Source: Bacillus horti
GTDB taxonomy: Bacteria > Bacillota > Bacilli > Caldalkalibacillales > JCM-10596
Length of the DNA stretch: 64,000 nucleotides
Reading direction: 5' to 3'
Assembly: GCF_030813115.1 (NCBI RefSeq)
Contig: NZ_JAUSTY010000015.1
Coordinates: 59,829 to 123,828, forward strand
Part shown: piece after piece, positions 27,870 to 35,049 of the stretch
Position numbering within the stretch: position 1 is the stretch's first letter
Layout of the letters: each line of letters starts with the position of its first letter
Notes under the pieces: model-generated
Database searches by the model: none
What the model was told of the DNA's origin: nothing
What the model saw: the letters and a program-made list of their open reading frames with translations, nothing else
Translations under genes and position numbers: made by a program

Positions 27870-29006
27870 ATGAAGCTAAAGCAGTATTTTACAGAAAAAC
27901 AAGAAGAAATGCTTTCGTTAATAGAGAAGTTAGTAAACATAGATAGCGGCTCTTATGATAAGCAAGGCATTGATCAAGTCGGAGCTATTCTTCAGAAGGA
28001 GTACGAGCAGATAGGATTTCATGTAACGGTTCACGAGAGCGATCAGTATGGCAACACTTTATCGATTAAGCATAAGGATGCCGGGGAAACGAATATTATT
28101 ATTGTAGCTCATATGGATACGGTATTTCCGGATGGAACAGCGAAGCAAAGGCCTTTTTCTAGAGATGAGAAAAGAGCGTATGGACCAGGAGTTATAGATA
28201 TGAAAGCAAGTCAGGTTCAGGTGCTTTATATCATGAAGGGATTAATTGAAATGGGTAGCGATGCTTACAAAAATGTCCAAATTGTCTTGAATAGTGATGA
28301 GGAGATAGGATCTGTCTCCTCTAGACCAATTATTGAAAAACTGGCCGCAGATAAAAAATATGCACTGATTGTAGAGCCTGGTAGAGCGGATCATTCCATC
28401 GTTTCTCAACGGAAAGGAGGAGGGCGATTTACTCTAACGGTACATGGAAAAGCTGCACATTCTGGTATCGAACCAGAAAAGGGACGTAGTGCAGTTGAAG
28501 AGCTGGCACATAAGATCATTAAGATCCATGCTCTTACCAATTATGAGGAGGGCTTGACCTTAAACGCTGGATTAATAGAAGGAGGAACATCAGTCAACAC
28601 TGTTGCTCCTTTCGCTACGGCTCACATTGATGTACGTGTAGTAACTCAAGAGCAGGCTGAATATGTGACAAAAGCTGTTGAGGAAATATGCTCAAAGCCT
28701 GATGTGGAAGGAACTAGAGTAGAATTGACAGGTAGTGTAGGCCGCCCACCTATGTTTCTAAATGAACAAAGCGAAAGTCTACTCAAGGTCATTAAGCAAG
28801 CAGCCCTAGAGTATGGTGTAACTTTAAAGGATACTAAAACTGGTGGCGGATCAGATGGGAACTTCACATCCGCCCTAGGAGTTGCTACAATAGATGGGTT
28901 AGGACCTGTAGGCGGAAGTGCCCATAGTGAGCATGAGTATTTAGAACTAGAAACTTTAGTGGAGCGTTCCTTGGTACTAGCAGAGACCATTAAAAAGCTT
29001 TCTTAA
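27870..29006 (+). CDS. M20 family peptidase (glutamate carboxypeptidase / CPG2-like)
   Basis: A 378-aa M20A peptidase. Motifs: LVNIDSGSYDKQGIDQVG (N-terminal), IIVAHMDTVFPDGTA (metal His and Asp), GPGVIDMKASQVQ (bridging Asp), VLNSDEEIGSVSSR (catalytic Glu pair), VEPGRADHSIVSQRKGGGRF, and TGGGSDGNFTSALGV. This fits the carboxypeptidase G2-like group, which removes C-terminal Glu from folate-like or peptide substrates. It is the fourth M20 enzyme in the cluster, 80 nt after the last transporter gene and 12 nt before the regulator. GAGAGAGGTG precedes the ATG. Confidence 0.9.
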   Translation: MKLKQYFTEKQEEMLSLIEKLVNIDSGSYDKQGIDQVGAILQKEYEQIGFHVTVHESDQYGNTLSIKHKDAGETNIIIVAHMDTVFPDGTAKQRPFSRDEKRAYGPGVIDMKASQVQVLYIMKGLIEMGSDAYKNVQIVLNSDEEIGSVSSRPIIEKLAADKKYALIVEPGRADHSIVSQRKGGGRFTLTVHGKAAHSGIEPEKGRSAVEELAHKIIKIHALTNYEEGLTLNAGLIEGGTSVNTVAPFATAHIDVRVVTQEQAEYVTKAVEEICSKPDVEGTRVELTGSVGRPPMFLNEQSESLLKVIKQAALEYGVTLKDTKTGGGSDGNFTSALGVATIDGLGPVGGSAHSEHEYLELETLVERSLVLAETIKKLS

Positions 29007-29018
29007 GGAGAATGCTTA

Positions 29019-30374
29019 ATGAAGTTAGTCGTAGGAATAGTGGGACCAGAGGATTCTGTTAAACGAATGATTAACATTGGTAGTAAATATTATGCTAATC
29101 AACTGGAGTTTACACCAATCATTTATGGTGTGGTTAATGAAATTGAGACATTAATTCCAGAATATCAAGCTCAGGATATTGATTTTTGGCTTTTTTCTGG
29201 AATGGTTCCATACACATATGCTGTAGACAAATCTTTGGTGGAGAAGGAGGAGGCTTTTTATCCTCCTTTAGCTGGCTCTAGTCTTTATAGAACCTTTATT
29301 AAGGTGATTCTGAATCATGAACAGCGCTGGAATCGACTAAGCTTCGATACTTTAGATCATGATGATGTTGAAAATGCGTTAGAGGATGCTGGCTTGGATG
29401 TCCAATTCAACACTCTTCCCTTCGATAGCTATGTAGAGGAAGAGGAAGTCTACCAATATCATAAAGAGTTATATTTTTCTGGGCAGGTGGATCTGTGTCT
29501 GACTTGTATTAATCGAGTACATGAAAGATTAATAGAGGATCAAATACCTGCTTATCGCCTTGTCCCAACTCAAAATATTATCAAAAGGACTTTTCCTGAT
29601 ATATTGAATCAGGCTAAATCTATTGCTTATCAGCGTTCACAGGTTAGTGTTATAGCGATCGAGGTAGATAGTAAGGAATGGATTTCTTTAAGAAGGAAAC
29701 AGACCTATGAAATGAAAAGAAGAGAGCAGAAGCTTGAGCAATTTCTCATTGATTTCTCAGAAAAAACGAGAGGTTCATCTGTAAGGATTGGGGATGGCTT
29801 GTACTTTATTTTTGCTACATGGGGAGAATTAGAGGAAGTCGAACAAAATCAGGAGCTTCAATCCCTACCTTCGCGGTTGCAGGAGCTGACTAAATTCCAT
29901 ATTCATGTTGGTATAGGAAACGGGTATACTGTTCACGAGGCAGAAGCAAACGCTAGAAAGGCTCTTCAATTTGCCCAAGAAAAGAAGGAGCCCTGTGTGA
30001 TGAAGGTACTTCAGGATGGGACAGTAATGGGACCATTAAATCTAGATCAAAATATTATGTACTCTACCCGTCATACGCTAGCCTCTATCCAGAAAAAAAC
30101 ACTCGAAAATAAGGATGATGCAACGATAAGCTTTAGCACCATATCGAAAATCTATGCTCTTTCTCAGCATTACAAAAAAGATCAGGTGACTGCTCAAGAG
30201 CTTTCGCACTGGCTACATGTTACAGATCGAAGTGCCAGGAGGATATTAAAGGAGCTGCATACGCTAAAGCTAGTCATAGAAGTGGGAGAGGAACAGCCGG
30301 GAGTTAGAGGTCGCCCACGAAAGGTGTATCATTTCAAATGGACGGATACAGACCAAGTACAGATCAATAATTGA
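29019..30374 (+). CDS. Putative transcriptional regulator: N-terminal sensor, degenerate GGDEF/cyclase-like domain, C-terminal winged helix
   Basis: A 451-aa cytoplasmic protein I do not recognise as a named family. The N-terminal 170 residues (MKLVVGIVGPEDSVKRMINI...) have an alpha/beta look, like periplasmic-binding or response-regulator-like sensors. Residues about 200-330 contain VSVIAIEVDSKEW and FHIHVGIGNGYTVHEAEANA followed by KALQFA, which resembles palm-domain nucleotide cyclase or GGDEF folds without a GGDEF active site. Residues about 380-445 form a winged helix (TVTAQELSHWLHVTDRSARR in outline, then GVRGRPRKVYHF wing). It is last in the M20/importer cluster and probably controls it. 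Confidence 0.6.
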   Translation: MKLVVGIVGPEDSVKRMINIGSKYYANQLEFTPIIYGVVNEIETLIPEYQAQDIDFWLFSGMVPYTYAVDKSLVEKEEAFYPPLAGSSLYRTFIKVILNHEQRWNRLSFDTLDHDDVENALEDAGLDVQFNTLPFDSYVEEEEVYQYHKELYFSGQVDLCLTCINRVHERLIEDQIPAYRLVPTQNIIKRTFPDILNQAKSIAYQRSQVSVIAIEVDSKEWISLRRKQTYEMKRREQKLEQFLIDFSEKTRGSSVRIGDGLYFIFATWGELEEVEQNQELQSLPSRLQELTKFHIHVGIGNGYTVHEAEANARKALQFAQEKKEPCVMKVLQDGTVMGPLNLDQNIMYSTRHTLASIQKKTLENKDDATISFSTISKIYALSQHYKKDQVTAQELSHWLHVTDRSARRILKELHTLKLVIEVGEEQPGVRGRPRKVYHFKWTDTDQVQINN

Positions 30375-30389
30375 TTCAACTAAAAAAGC

Positions 30390-30434
30390 AAACCCTCTAA
30401 GTGGATGTAGATATCCTAAAGAGGGTTTTGTTAG
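30390..30434 (+). terminator. Terminator of the M20/importer cluster
   Basis: Stem AAACCCTCT/AGAGGGTTT with an inner GGAT/ATCC pairing, followed by TTGTTAGTATTTG. The stem is clear, the T run moderate. Confidence 0.75.
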
Positions 30435-30567
30435 TATTTGTGAATATTGATAGTCGAGTTGTTTATTTATTTTTCTGTTTAATAAAATGTTAAAATAGAA
30501 ACAGTTACAATTAGATATATAGAATGTAAAAAATAGACTGAGGGATTGTGTAAAGGGAGAAAGTGAT

Positions 30568-31074
30568 ATGCGCATTAGAGAAATTGAAATAAGGGACAAT
30601 ACTAGGATTAAAGAAATTATCCAAGAATCTTTGGAATCAGTTGGATTAAACATAGAAGGAACGGCTTATTATGATCCTCATTTAGGAGAACTCTATCATT
30701 TTTATCATCGTCATCCTCATTCTATGTATTGGGTTATTGTAGATAAAGAGAATAGAGTACAGGGAGGAGTAGGAATCGCAGAATTTAATGCAGCTAAAAG
30801 GATCTGTGAGCTACAAAAGCTATATCTCTCTTCAGAAGCCCAAGGTAAGGGATATTCTAGGCTTTTAATGGACAAAGCATTACACTTTGCGGAGAAGCAC
30901 TATGATTATTGCTATTTGGAAACTAGGCATGAGCTAGTGGCTGCCAGTGCCCTGTATGTTAAATATGGATTTATGCTTTTAACAGAACCGATTGAAGGAT
31001 CAGAGCATTCAGCTATGGATGCGTGGTATTTAAAGAAATTGAAGTCACACTATCAAAACAAATTAACGAGATGA
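30568..31074 (+). CDS. GNAT family N-acetyltransferase
   Basis: A 168-aa acetyl-CoA-dependent transferase. The acetyl-CoA loop is LYLSSEAQGKGYSRLLMDKAL (Q/RxxGxG/A-like: QGKGYS). The rest (GVGIAEFN strand 4; CYLETRHELVAASALYVKYGF) fits strands 4-6 of GNAT folds. A GGGAGAAAG site precedes ATG 30568. The substrate cannot be inferred. It is followed 11 nt later by a phosphoesterase gene, which suggests a small operon. Confidence 0.88.
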   Translation: MRIREIEIRDNTRIKEIIQESLESVGLNIEGTAYYDPHLGELYHFYHRHPHSMYWVIVDKENRVQGGVGIAEFNAAKRICELQKLYLSSEAQGKGYSRLLMDKALHFAEKHYDYCYLETRHELVAASALYVKYGFMLLTEPIEGSEHSAMDAWYLKKLKSHYQNKLTR

Positions 31075-31085
31075 GAAGATAGAGG

Positions 31086-31784
31086 ATGAAACGAATTTTA
31101 GCGATAAGCGATATACATGGAAAATTTGAAGAATTTATGGACCTACTCGAAATAGTAGAGTATTCTGCAAAACAAGATCAGTTGATCCTCCTAGGAGATT
31201 ACACAGACCGAGGAGCTGATAGCAAAGAAGTGGTTGAACATGTAATGGATCTGGTTAAAAATGGTGCCATTGCCCTACGAGGTAATCATGACCAGATGCT
31301 TTTGGATTGGCTTGAAACTGGAGAGGCAGACCGTTTTATAAGGAACGGAGGTCTAATGACTGTTAAGAGCTATTGTGGATCAAATTATGAGCAGGAGCAG
31401 CTTGAAGAGGCCAGAAATATGATTTTAAAGAAGTTTGCCGTTCATGTTGACTTCATGAGCAAGTTACCCTATTATCATGAAACGGAGAAGTATATTTTTG
31501 TTCACGCAGGGATAAACCCTGCCTATGCGGATTGGAAGGAAACTCCCGAGCATGAGATGATCTGGATTAGAGAGGTATTTTTTAATTATCCAACGAATGT
31601 AAGCAAAAAAATTGTGTTTGGACATACGTCGACGATACATTTACATGAGTCTAAAGAGGTTTGGTTTGCGCAAGACAAAATTGGCATAGATGGGGGCTGT
31701 GTGTATGGCCATCAGCTGAATTGCCTGGAAATCAGTGAGCTAGGCTACAAGACATATGCTGTCTCATCTAAGATAACCGGTTGA
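31086..31784 (+). CDS. Metallophosphoesterase (PrpE/ApaH-like Ser/Thr phosphatase family)
   Basis: A 232-aa calcineurin-like phosphoesterase with the five expected motifs: ISDIHGKFEEF (DxH), LLGDYTDRGADSKEVV (GDxxDRG), LRGNHDQMLL (GNHD), VHAGINP and FGHTSTIHLH (GHT). The GDYTDRG form places it with PPP-type bacterial phosphatases, which include PrpE and ApaH relatives acting on phosphoproteins or dinucleoside polyphosphates. The substrate is not determinable. It starts at ATG 31086 after ATAGAGG. Confidence 0.92.
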   Translation: MKRILAISDIHGKFEEFMDLLEIVEYSAKQDQLILLGDYTDRGADSKEVVEHVMDLVKNGAIALRGNHDQMLLDWLETGEADRFIRNGGLMTVKSYCGSNYEQEQLEEARNMILKKFAVHVDFMSKLPYYHETEKYIFVHAGINPAYADWKETPEHEMIWIREVFFNYPTNVSKKIVFGHTSTIHLHESKEVWFAQDKIGIDGGCVYGHQLNCLEISELGYKTYAVSSKITG

Positions 31785-31845
31785 TTTGCTGGGATAAATT
31801 TGTATGGCGAAGTATGATATGATGGGCAACAGAGGAAGTGTCATA

Positions 31846-32640
31846 ATGACAGTACAAGCAAAGTTCAAAAGAGTACCAGACTTTCATATACGTGCTACTT
31901 TGTTTGAAGTGACATATGAAGCACAAGGCTTAATCGTAAAAGGATATCTTTGTATTCCACAGGGAACTGGTCCCTTTCCTGTATTAATTTATTGTCGTGG
32001 TGGCATTAAAAGTGTGGGTATGACGAGACTAGCTTGGGTCAGTAAGTTTGTGGATCAAGGGTGCGCAGTGTTTGCTCCTTTTTATCGAGGTAACCGAGGC
32101 GGACAAGGTCGGGAGGATTTTGCCGGAGAGGATCGCTTTGATGTCATCGATGCACTCCCGTGGATTAAGGATCATCCTTTACTAGAGGCTGATCGAATTC
32201 ATCTATTCGGCTTTTCTAGAGGGTCACTCATGGCTCTTTTTACAGCTATGGCAGATCCAACGATTTGTTCCGTGGTGGTGTGGGGAGGAGTATCAGATTT
32301 GGCTCTGACCTATGAGGAACGGGTCGACCTACGCCGAATGCTCAAAAGGGTTTTAGGAGGTACGCCTTTAAGAAAGCCAGAGGAGTACCGCATACGATCC
32401 CCCATTTATGATGTACAGCGCTTAAAGTGTCCAGTGCTTATTATTCATGGAACAGAGGATATACAGGTAGGAGTGGAGCATTCGTACATTCTTGCTGAAG
32501 CGCTACGTGAAACGAACAAGTGCTACACATTAAGGATCTATGAAAACCAAGGCCATTTCTTTCAACCAGATGTTTATAAAAAGGCAATAGACGATATGTT
32601 TACATGGATGCAGAAACAGGAGGGAAGAAAGCATGGATGA
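31846..32640 (+). CDS. Alpha/beta hydrolase, prolyl oligopeptidase-like (S9)
   Basis: A 264-aa serine hydrolase. Nucleophile elbow GFSRGS (about residue 126), catalytic Asp in IIHGTEDIQV, and His in NQGHFF near the end. The oxyanion segment YCRGGIKSVG and PFYRGNRGGQGREDFAGEDRFD match the S9/DAP group (YtmA-like). ATG 31846 is chosen because AGAGGAAG (31831) lies 7 nt before it; ATG 31804 has no ribosome site. It overlaps the next small gene by 8 nt. No signal peptide, so it is cytoplasmic. Confidence 0.88.
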   Translation: MTVQAKFKRVPDFHIRATLFEVTYEAQGLIVKGYLCIPQGTGPFPVLIYCRGGIKSVGMTRLAWVSKFVDQGCAVFAPFYRGNRGGQGREDFAGEDRFDVIDALPWIKDHPLLEADRIHLFGFSRGSLMALFTAMADPTICSVVVWGGVSDLALTYEERVDLRRMLKRVLGGTPLRKPEEYRIRSPIYDVQRLKCPVLIIHGTEDIQVGVEHSYILAEALRETNKCYTLRIYENQGHFFQPDVYKKAIDDMFTWMQKQEGRKHG

Positions 32641-32758
32641 GTTTTTTAGACGCCGTAGTAAAAACAAAGGGTTTTACTACTTTATGATTTTTGTCTTAAT
32701 TTTAGGCATAGGAATGTTCGGAGCAGGCATATGGTTTATTATGAACGTTAATTTCTAG
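32633..32758 (+). CDS. Small single-span membrane protein, 41 aa
   Basis: ATG 32633 opens a 41-aa frame within the last codons of the hydrolase gene (8-nt overlap). An AGGAGGG site lies 7 nt upstream. The product begins MDEFFRRRSKNKGFYYF, then one hydrophobic helix (about residues 15-37), then MNVNF. The basic N-terminus suggests N-in topology. I do not recognise the family. The strong ribosome site and clean TM pattern support a real gene. Confidence 0.72.
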   Translation: MDEFFRRRSKNKGFYYFMIFVLILGIGMFGAGIWFIMNVNF

Positions 32759-32799
32759 CCTAGCGGCTCCTCTATGGGTGCAGAAATGAGGTGTCTATT

Positions 32800-33348
32800 T
32801 TGTTTGTATTACAAATTGATGAAGACCTCTATCTCCAGATAGTAGATCAGCTCCATCAGGAAGAGTTGTTCATGTTAGTTGATCGAAACCGAGTGTACTT
32901 ACGACAATGGCTTCCTTGGGTAGATGGAATCACTTCGGTAAAGGACTATGATTCCATTATGATCGAATGGATGAATCAGTTATCTTCACAGCTTGGTTTT
33001 CAGACGGGTATCCGGTACAAGAATGAGCTTGTGGGGATGATAGGCTTTCACCCCATTGATTGGAGTAATAGAAAGGCGGCAATTGGTTATTGGTTAGCAC
33101 AAGGTTTTCAAGGGAGAGGAATTATGACGCGAGCTTGCCAAGCTATGGTTCACTATGCTTTTCAAACGTATCATCTAAATAGAGTGGAGATTCAGGCCAG
33201 TATTCAGAATGTGAAAAGCCGAGCTATTCCTGAGCGACTTGGATTTGTTTTTGAGGGCTATACGAGGGATGGAGAATTTCTGTACGACCGATATGTTGAT
33301 TTAGTAAACTATGGGCTGCTGAAGAGAGAGTGGGAGCGGCATGGATGA
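32800..33348 (+). CDS. GNAT acetyltransferase, RimJ/RimL (YdaF) type
   Basis: A 182-aa acetyltransferase. Family features are FMLVDRNRVYLRQWLPWVDG near the N-terminus (R-x-x-LR-x-WLPW), the acetyl-CoA loop AQGFQGRGIMTRAC, and IQASIQNVKSRAIPERLGF. These are typical of ribosomal-protein or peptide N-acetyltransferases such as YdaF. The start is uncertain: TTG 32800 has GAGGTG 6 nt upstream, while GTG 32791 is an in-frame alternative overlapping that site. Its stop lies just before the promoter of the Cfr-like gene. Confidence 0.88.
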   Translation: MFVLQIDEDLYLQIVDQLHQEELFMLVDRNRVYLRQWLPWVDGITSVKDYDSIMIEWMNQLSSQLGFQTGIRYKNELVGMIGFHPIDWSNRKAAIGYWLAQGFQGRGIMTRACQAMVHYAFQTYHLNRVEIQASIQNVKSRAIPERLGFVFEGYTRDGEFLYDRYVDLVNYGLLKREWERHG

Positions 33349-33354
33349 CTATTG

Positions 33355-33383
33355 TTGACTTCTTAGCCAATGGATTATATGAT
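33355..33383 (+). promoter_or_regulatory. Sigma-A promoter for the Cfr-like methyltransferase leader
   Basis: TTGACT (33355-33360), a 17-nt spacer and TATGAT (33378-33383), both near consensus. The start site would be near 33390, giving a 5' leader of about 340 nt. Confidence 0.75.
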
Positions 33384-33429
33384 TAGTATAACTTTAAATG
33401 AATGAAACAAGAGGGTGAACTGTAGGACA

Positions 33430-33441
33430 ATGAAGTACTAA
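33430..33441 (+). other. Possible three-codon uORF (Met-Lys-Tyr) in the Cfr-like leader
   Basis: ATG AAG TAC TAA at 33430-33441, about 12 nt after GAGGGTG. Its stop codon overlaps the first base pairs of the long leader hairpin. Other mini-frames also exist here (ATG 33398 and ATG 33402), so the assignment is tentative. Confidence 0.35.
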
Positions 33442-33539
33442 TCCTATTTATTCTAGAACAGATGAACAAGCATGGCAGATATCCTTCAACATGAAGGTTT
33501 TTATGCTTGCATGTTATTCATCATAGTTCAGATAGGATT
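33440..33539 (+). ncRNA. Long imperfect leader hairpin
   Basis: Nested pairings: AATCCTAT (33440)/ATAGGATT (33532), GAAC (33456)/GTTC (33526), GATGAA (33461)/TTCATC (33517), CAAGCAT (33467)/ATGCTTG (33503), CCTTCA (33483)/TGAAGG (33492), loop ACA. CCTATT at 33443 could instead pair with AATAGG (33599) in the following terminator-like stem. Confidence 0.65.
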
Positions 33540-33574
33540 GGTCACCCAAATATACCCTTAGTGTATAGATACGG

Positions 33575-33612
33575 CCCCTATTCTGGACAAACGTTCTGAA
33601 TAGGGGTCTATT
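33575..33612 (+). terminator. Terminator-like (attenuator) hairpin in the Cfr-like leader
   Basis: CCCCTATTC (33575-33583) pairs perfectly with GAATAGGGG (33598-33606), followed by TCTATTTG. The T run is interrupted, so termination may be partial. Confidence 0.6.
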
Positions 33613-33664
33613 TGCGTGTTTGATTCCTCAGATAGAGTTGTGTAGACAGAAAGGTGTGAGACAC

Positions 33665-33694
33665 ATGATTCCGGTAAATGATAAAGCCTCCTAA
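33665..33694 (+). CDS. Leader peptide MIPVNDKAS of the Cfr-like gene
   Basis: A nine-codon frame, ATG 33665 to TAA 33692-33694, with AGAAAGGTG (33648-33656) 8 nt upstream. Its codons 7-9 and stop lie in the 5' arm of the hairpin that holds the Shine-Dalgarno of the methyltransferase. This is the arrangement known from inducible erm and cat genes, where a drug-stalled ribosome on the leader peptide opens the downstream stem. Translation of this peptide is inferred, not shown. Confidence 0.65.
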   Translation: MIPVNDKAS

Positions 33695-33720
33695 AATCAG
33701 ATTTTAAATTTTAGGAGGCT
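33685..33720 (+). promoter_or_regulatory. Shine-Dalgarno-sequestering hairpin (translational attenuator)
   Basis: AGCCTCCTAAAAT (33685-33697) and ATTTTAGGAGGCT (33708-33720) form a perfect 13-bp stem with a 10-nt loop. GGAGG (33714-33718), the ribosome site of the TTG start at 33729, lies within the 3' arm. No T run follows, so this is not an intrinsic terminator. Confidence 0.85.
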
Positions 33721-33728
33721 GGAACAAC

Positions 33729-34793
33729 TTGAAAGCTGTCAATCATGTCACGAAATACGAACGTCTAGAACATTTTTTAAGATCTTTAAATGAACCAAAC
33801 TTCAGGTTTAAACAAATCACGGAAGCGATTTTTAAACATCGCAACGGTGAATTTAATAAAATGACTGTATTACCAAAGGTATTAAGAGAAGCATTAGCAA
33901 AAGAGTTTGGTCCTTCCATTCTTACGGTGGTGCCAGTAGTAGAAACGACTTCACAACAAGTCAATAAAGTATTGTTAAAAATGCCAGACAACAACCAAGT
34001 AGAAGCAGTAAGATTAAAATATGAAGCCGGCTGGGAATCCTTTTGCATTTCTTCTCAATCTGGCTGTGGGTTGGGTTGTACGTTTTGCTCGACAGGTGCG
34101 ATAGGTTTAAAAAGAAGCTTATCAGTAGATGAAATTACTGACCAGTTGCTCTATTTTTATCTGAAAGGCCACTCCTTAGATAGTATCTCCTTTATGGGAA
34201 TGGGTGAGGCTCTAGCAAATGTGAACATATTTGAGGCCTTAAAGGTACTCACAAATCCACAACTATTCGCATTAAGTCCTAGAAGAATTACAGTCTCTAC
34301 GGTTGGGATCATACCTAACATCCAAGAAATGACGAGAAGGTTTCCGCAGATAAATCTAACGTTCTCACTGCATTCTCCTTTTCATGACCAGCGCAGCAGA
34401 TTGATGCCAATTAACAACAGATATCCATTAGATAAAGTGCTAGAGGTATTGGATGAGCATATTCAGGAGACAGGTAGAAAAGTCTATATTGCTTACGTCA
34501 TGCTTCGTGGAGTAAATGATTCAACGGATCATGCAGATGCGCTTGTTAAACTGATTCAAGAAAAAAGTAACAATACAAACCTCTATCATGTCAATTTGAT
34601 CCGGTATAACCCAACTGTTGGAACTCCACAAAAATATGGACAAACAGATGAAAAAAAGCTGCAGGCTTTTTATCAAATTGTTAAATCAGCAGGAATACAT
34701 GTGACGGTCAGGCGTCAATTTGGGAGAGATATAGATGCCGCCTGTGGCCAATTATATGGTCAGTATGAAGCACAAAACGATGCAAGGAAATAA
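33729..34793 (+). CDS. cfr-like (clb): Cfr-like 23S rRNA (adenine-2503-C8) methyltransferase
   Basis: A 354-aa radical-SAM methyltransferase that follows Cfr along its length: EHFLRSLNEPNFRFKQITEA, ESFCISSQSGCGLGCTFCST, DSISFMGMGEALAN, LFALSPRRITVSTVGIIP, LTFSLHSPFHDQRSRLMPIN, YHVNLIRYNP and DIDAACGQLYG. SAM-cluster cysteines are C113, C117 and C120; the methyl-transfer pair is C106 and C339, each one residue off Cfr C105/C338. Housekeeping RlmN differs in N-terminus and length. Cfr methylates A2503 at C8 and gives phenicol, lincosamide, oxazolidinone, pleuromutilin and streptogramin A resistance. Chromosomal relatives (Clb) are known in Bacillales. It has a TTG start with its ribosome site buried in a hairpin. 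Confidence 0.85.
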   Translation: MKAVNHVTKYERLEHFLRSLNEPNFRFKQITEAIFKHRNGEFNKMTVLPKVLREALAKEFGPSILTVVPVVETTSQQVNKVLLKMPDNNQVEAVRLKYEAGWESFCISSQSGCGLGCTFCSTGAIGLKRSLSVDEITDQLLYFYLKGHSLDSISFMGMGEALANVNIFEALKVLTNPQLFALSPRRITVSTVGIIPNIQEMTRRFPQINLTFSLHSPFHDQRSRLMPINNRYPLDKVLEVLDEHIQETGRKVYIAYVMLRGVNDSTDHADALVKLIQEKSNNTNLYHVNLIRYNPTVGTPQKYGQTDEKKLQAFYQIVKSAGIHVTVRRQFGRDIDAACGQLYGQYEAQNDARK

Positions 34794-34805
34794 TAAATTA
34801 TTTGT

Positions 34806-34842
34806 AAAAAAAGTACTAGGGCTTCATGCCTAGTACTTTTTT
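34806..34842 (+). terminator. Terminator after the Cfr-like gene
   Basis: AAAAAAGTACTAGG and CCTAGTACTTTTTT pair around a GCTTCATG loop, ending in a T run. The symmetric A and T tracts may make it bidirectional. Confidence 0.93.
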
Positions 34843-34953
34843 AATTAGATATATAAGATATTAGTCGAGATACTTATTAAAAAATACAGCTTTCCTTCTT
34901 TAGCCATTCTTTCAGAGCTAAATTTAGTAATTGGATAATTTATTTCAATACTA

Positions 34954-35005
34954 TTGAATCTCCAATTCAAAAAATATTGAATTTATAATTCGAATAATAT
35001 AGAAT
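34954..35005 (+). promoter_or_regulatory. Putative promoter and operator dyad of the ArsR-MFS pair
   Basis: ATTGAATCTCCAATTCAA (34954-34971) is a dyad like ArsR-family operators. It lies just upstream of TTGATT (34978-34983), a 16-nt spacer and TAGAAT (35000-35005). Autoregulation by the adjacent ArsR-type protein is a natural inference. Confidence 0.45.
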
Positions 35006-35049
35006 GATATATAAGAAATGAAATCTTATCTTTTTTATGGGGTGATCAT

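Noticed and set aside
33685..33720. Intrinsic terminator reading of the strong stem
   Set aside because: No T run follows and the 3' arm holds the ribosome site at the right distance from TTG 33729.
33729..34793. Housekeeping RlmN
   Set aside because: N-terminal region, internal segments and length follow Cfr, not RlmN.
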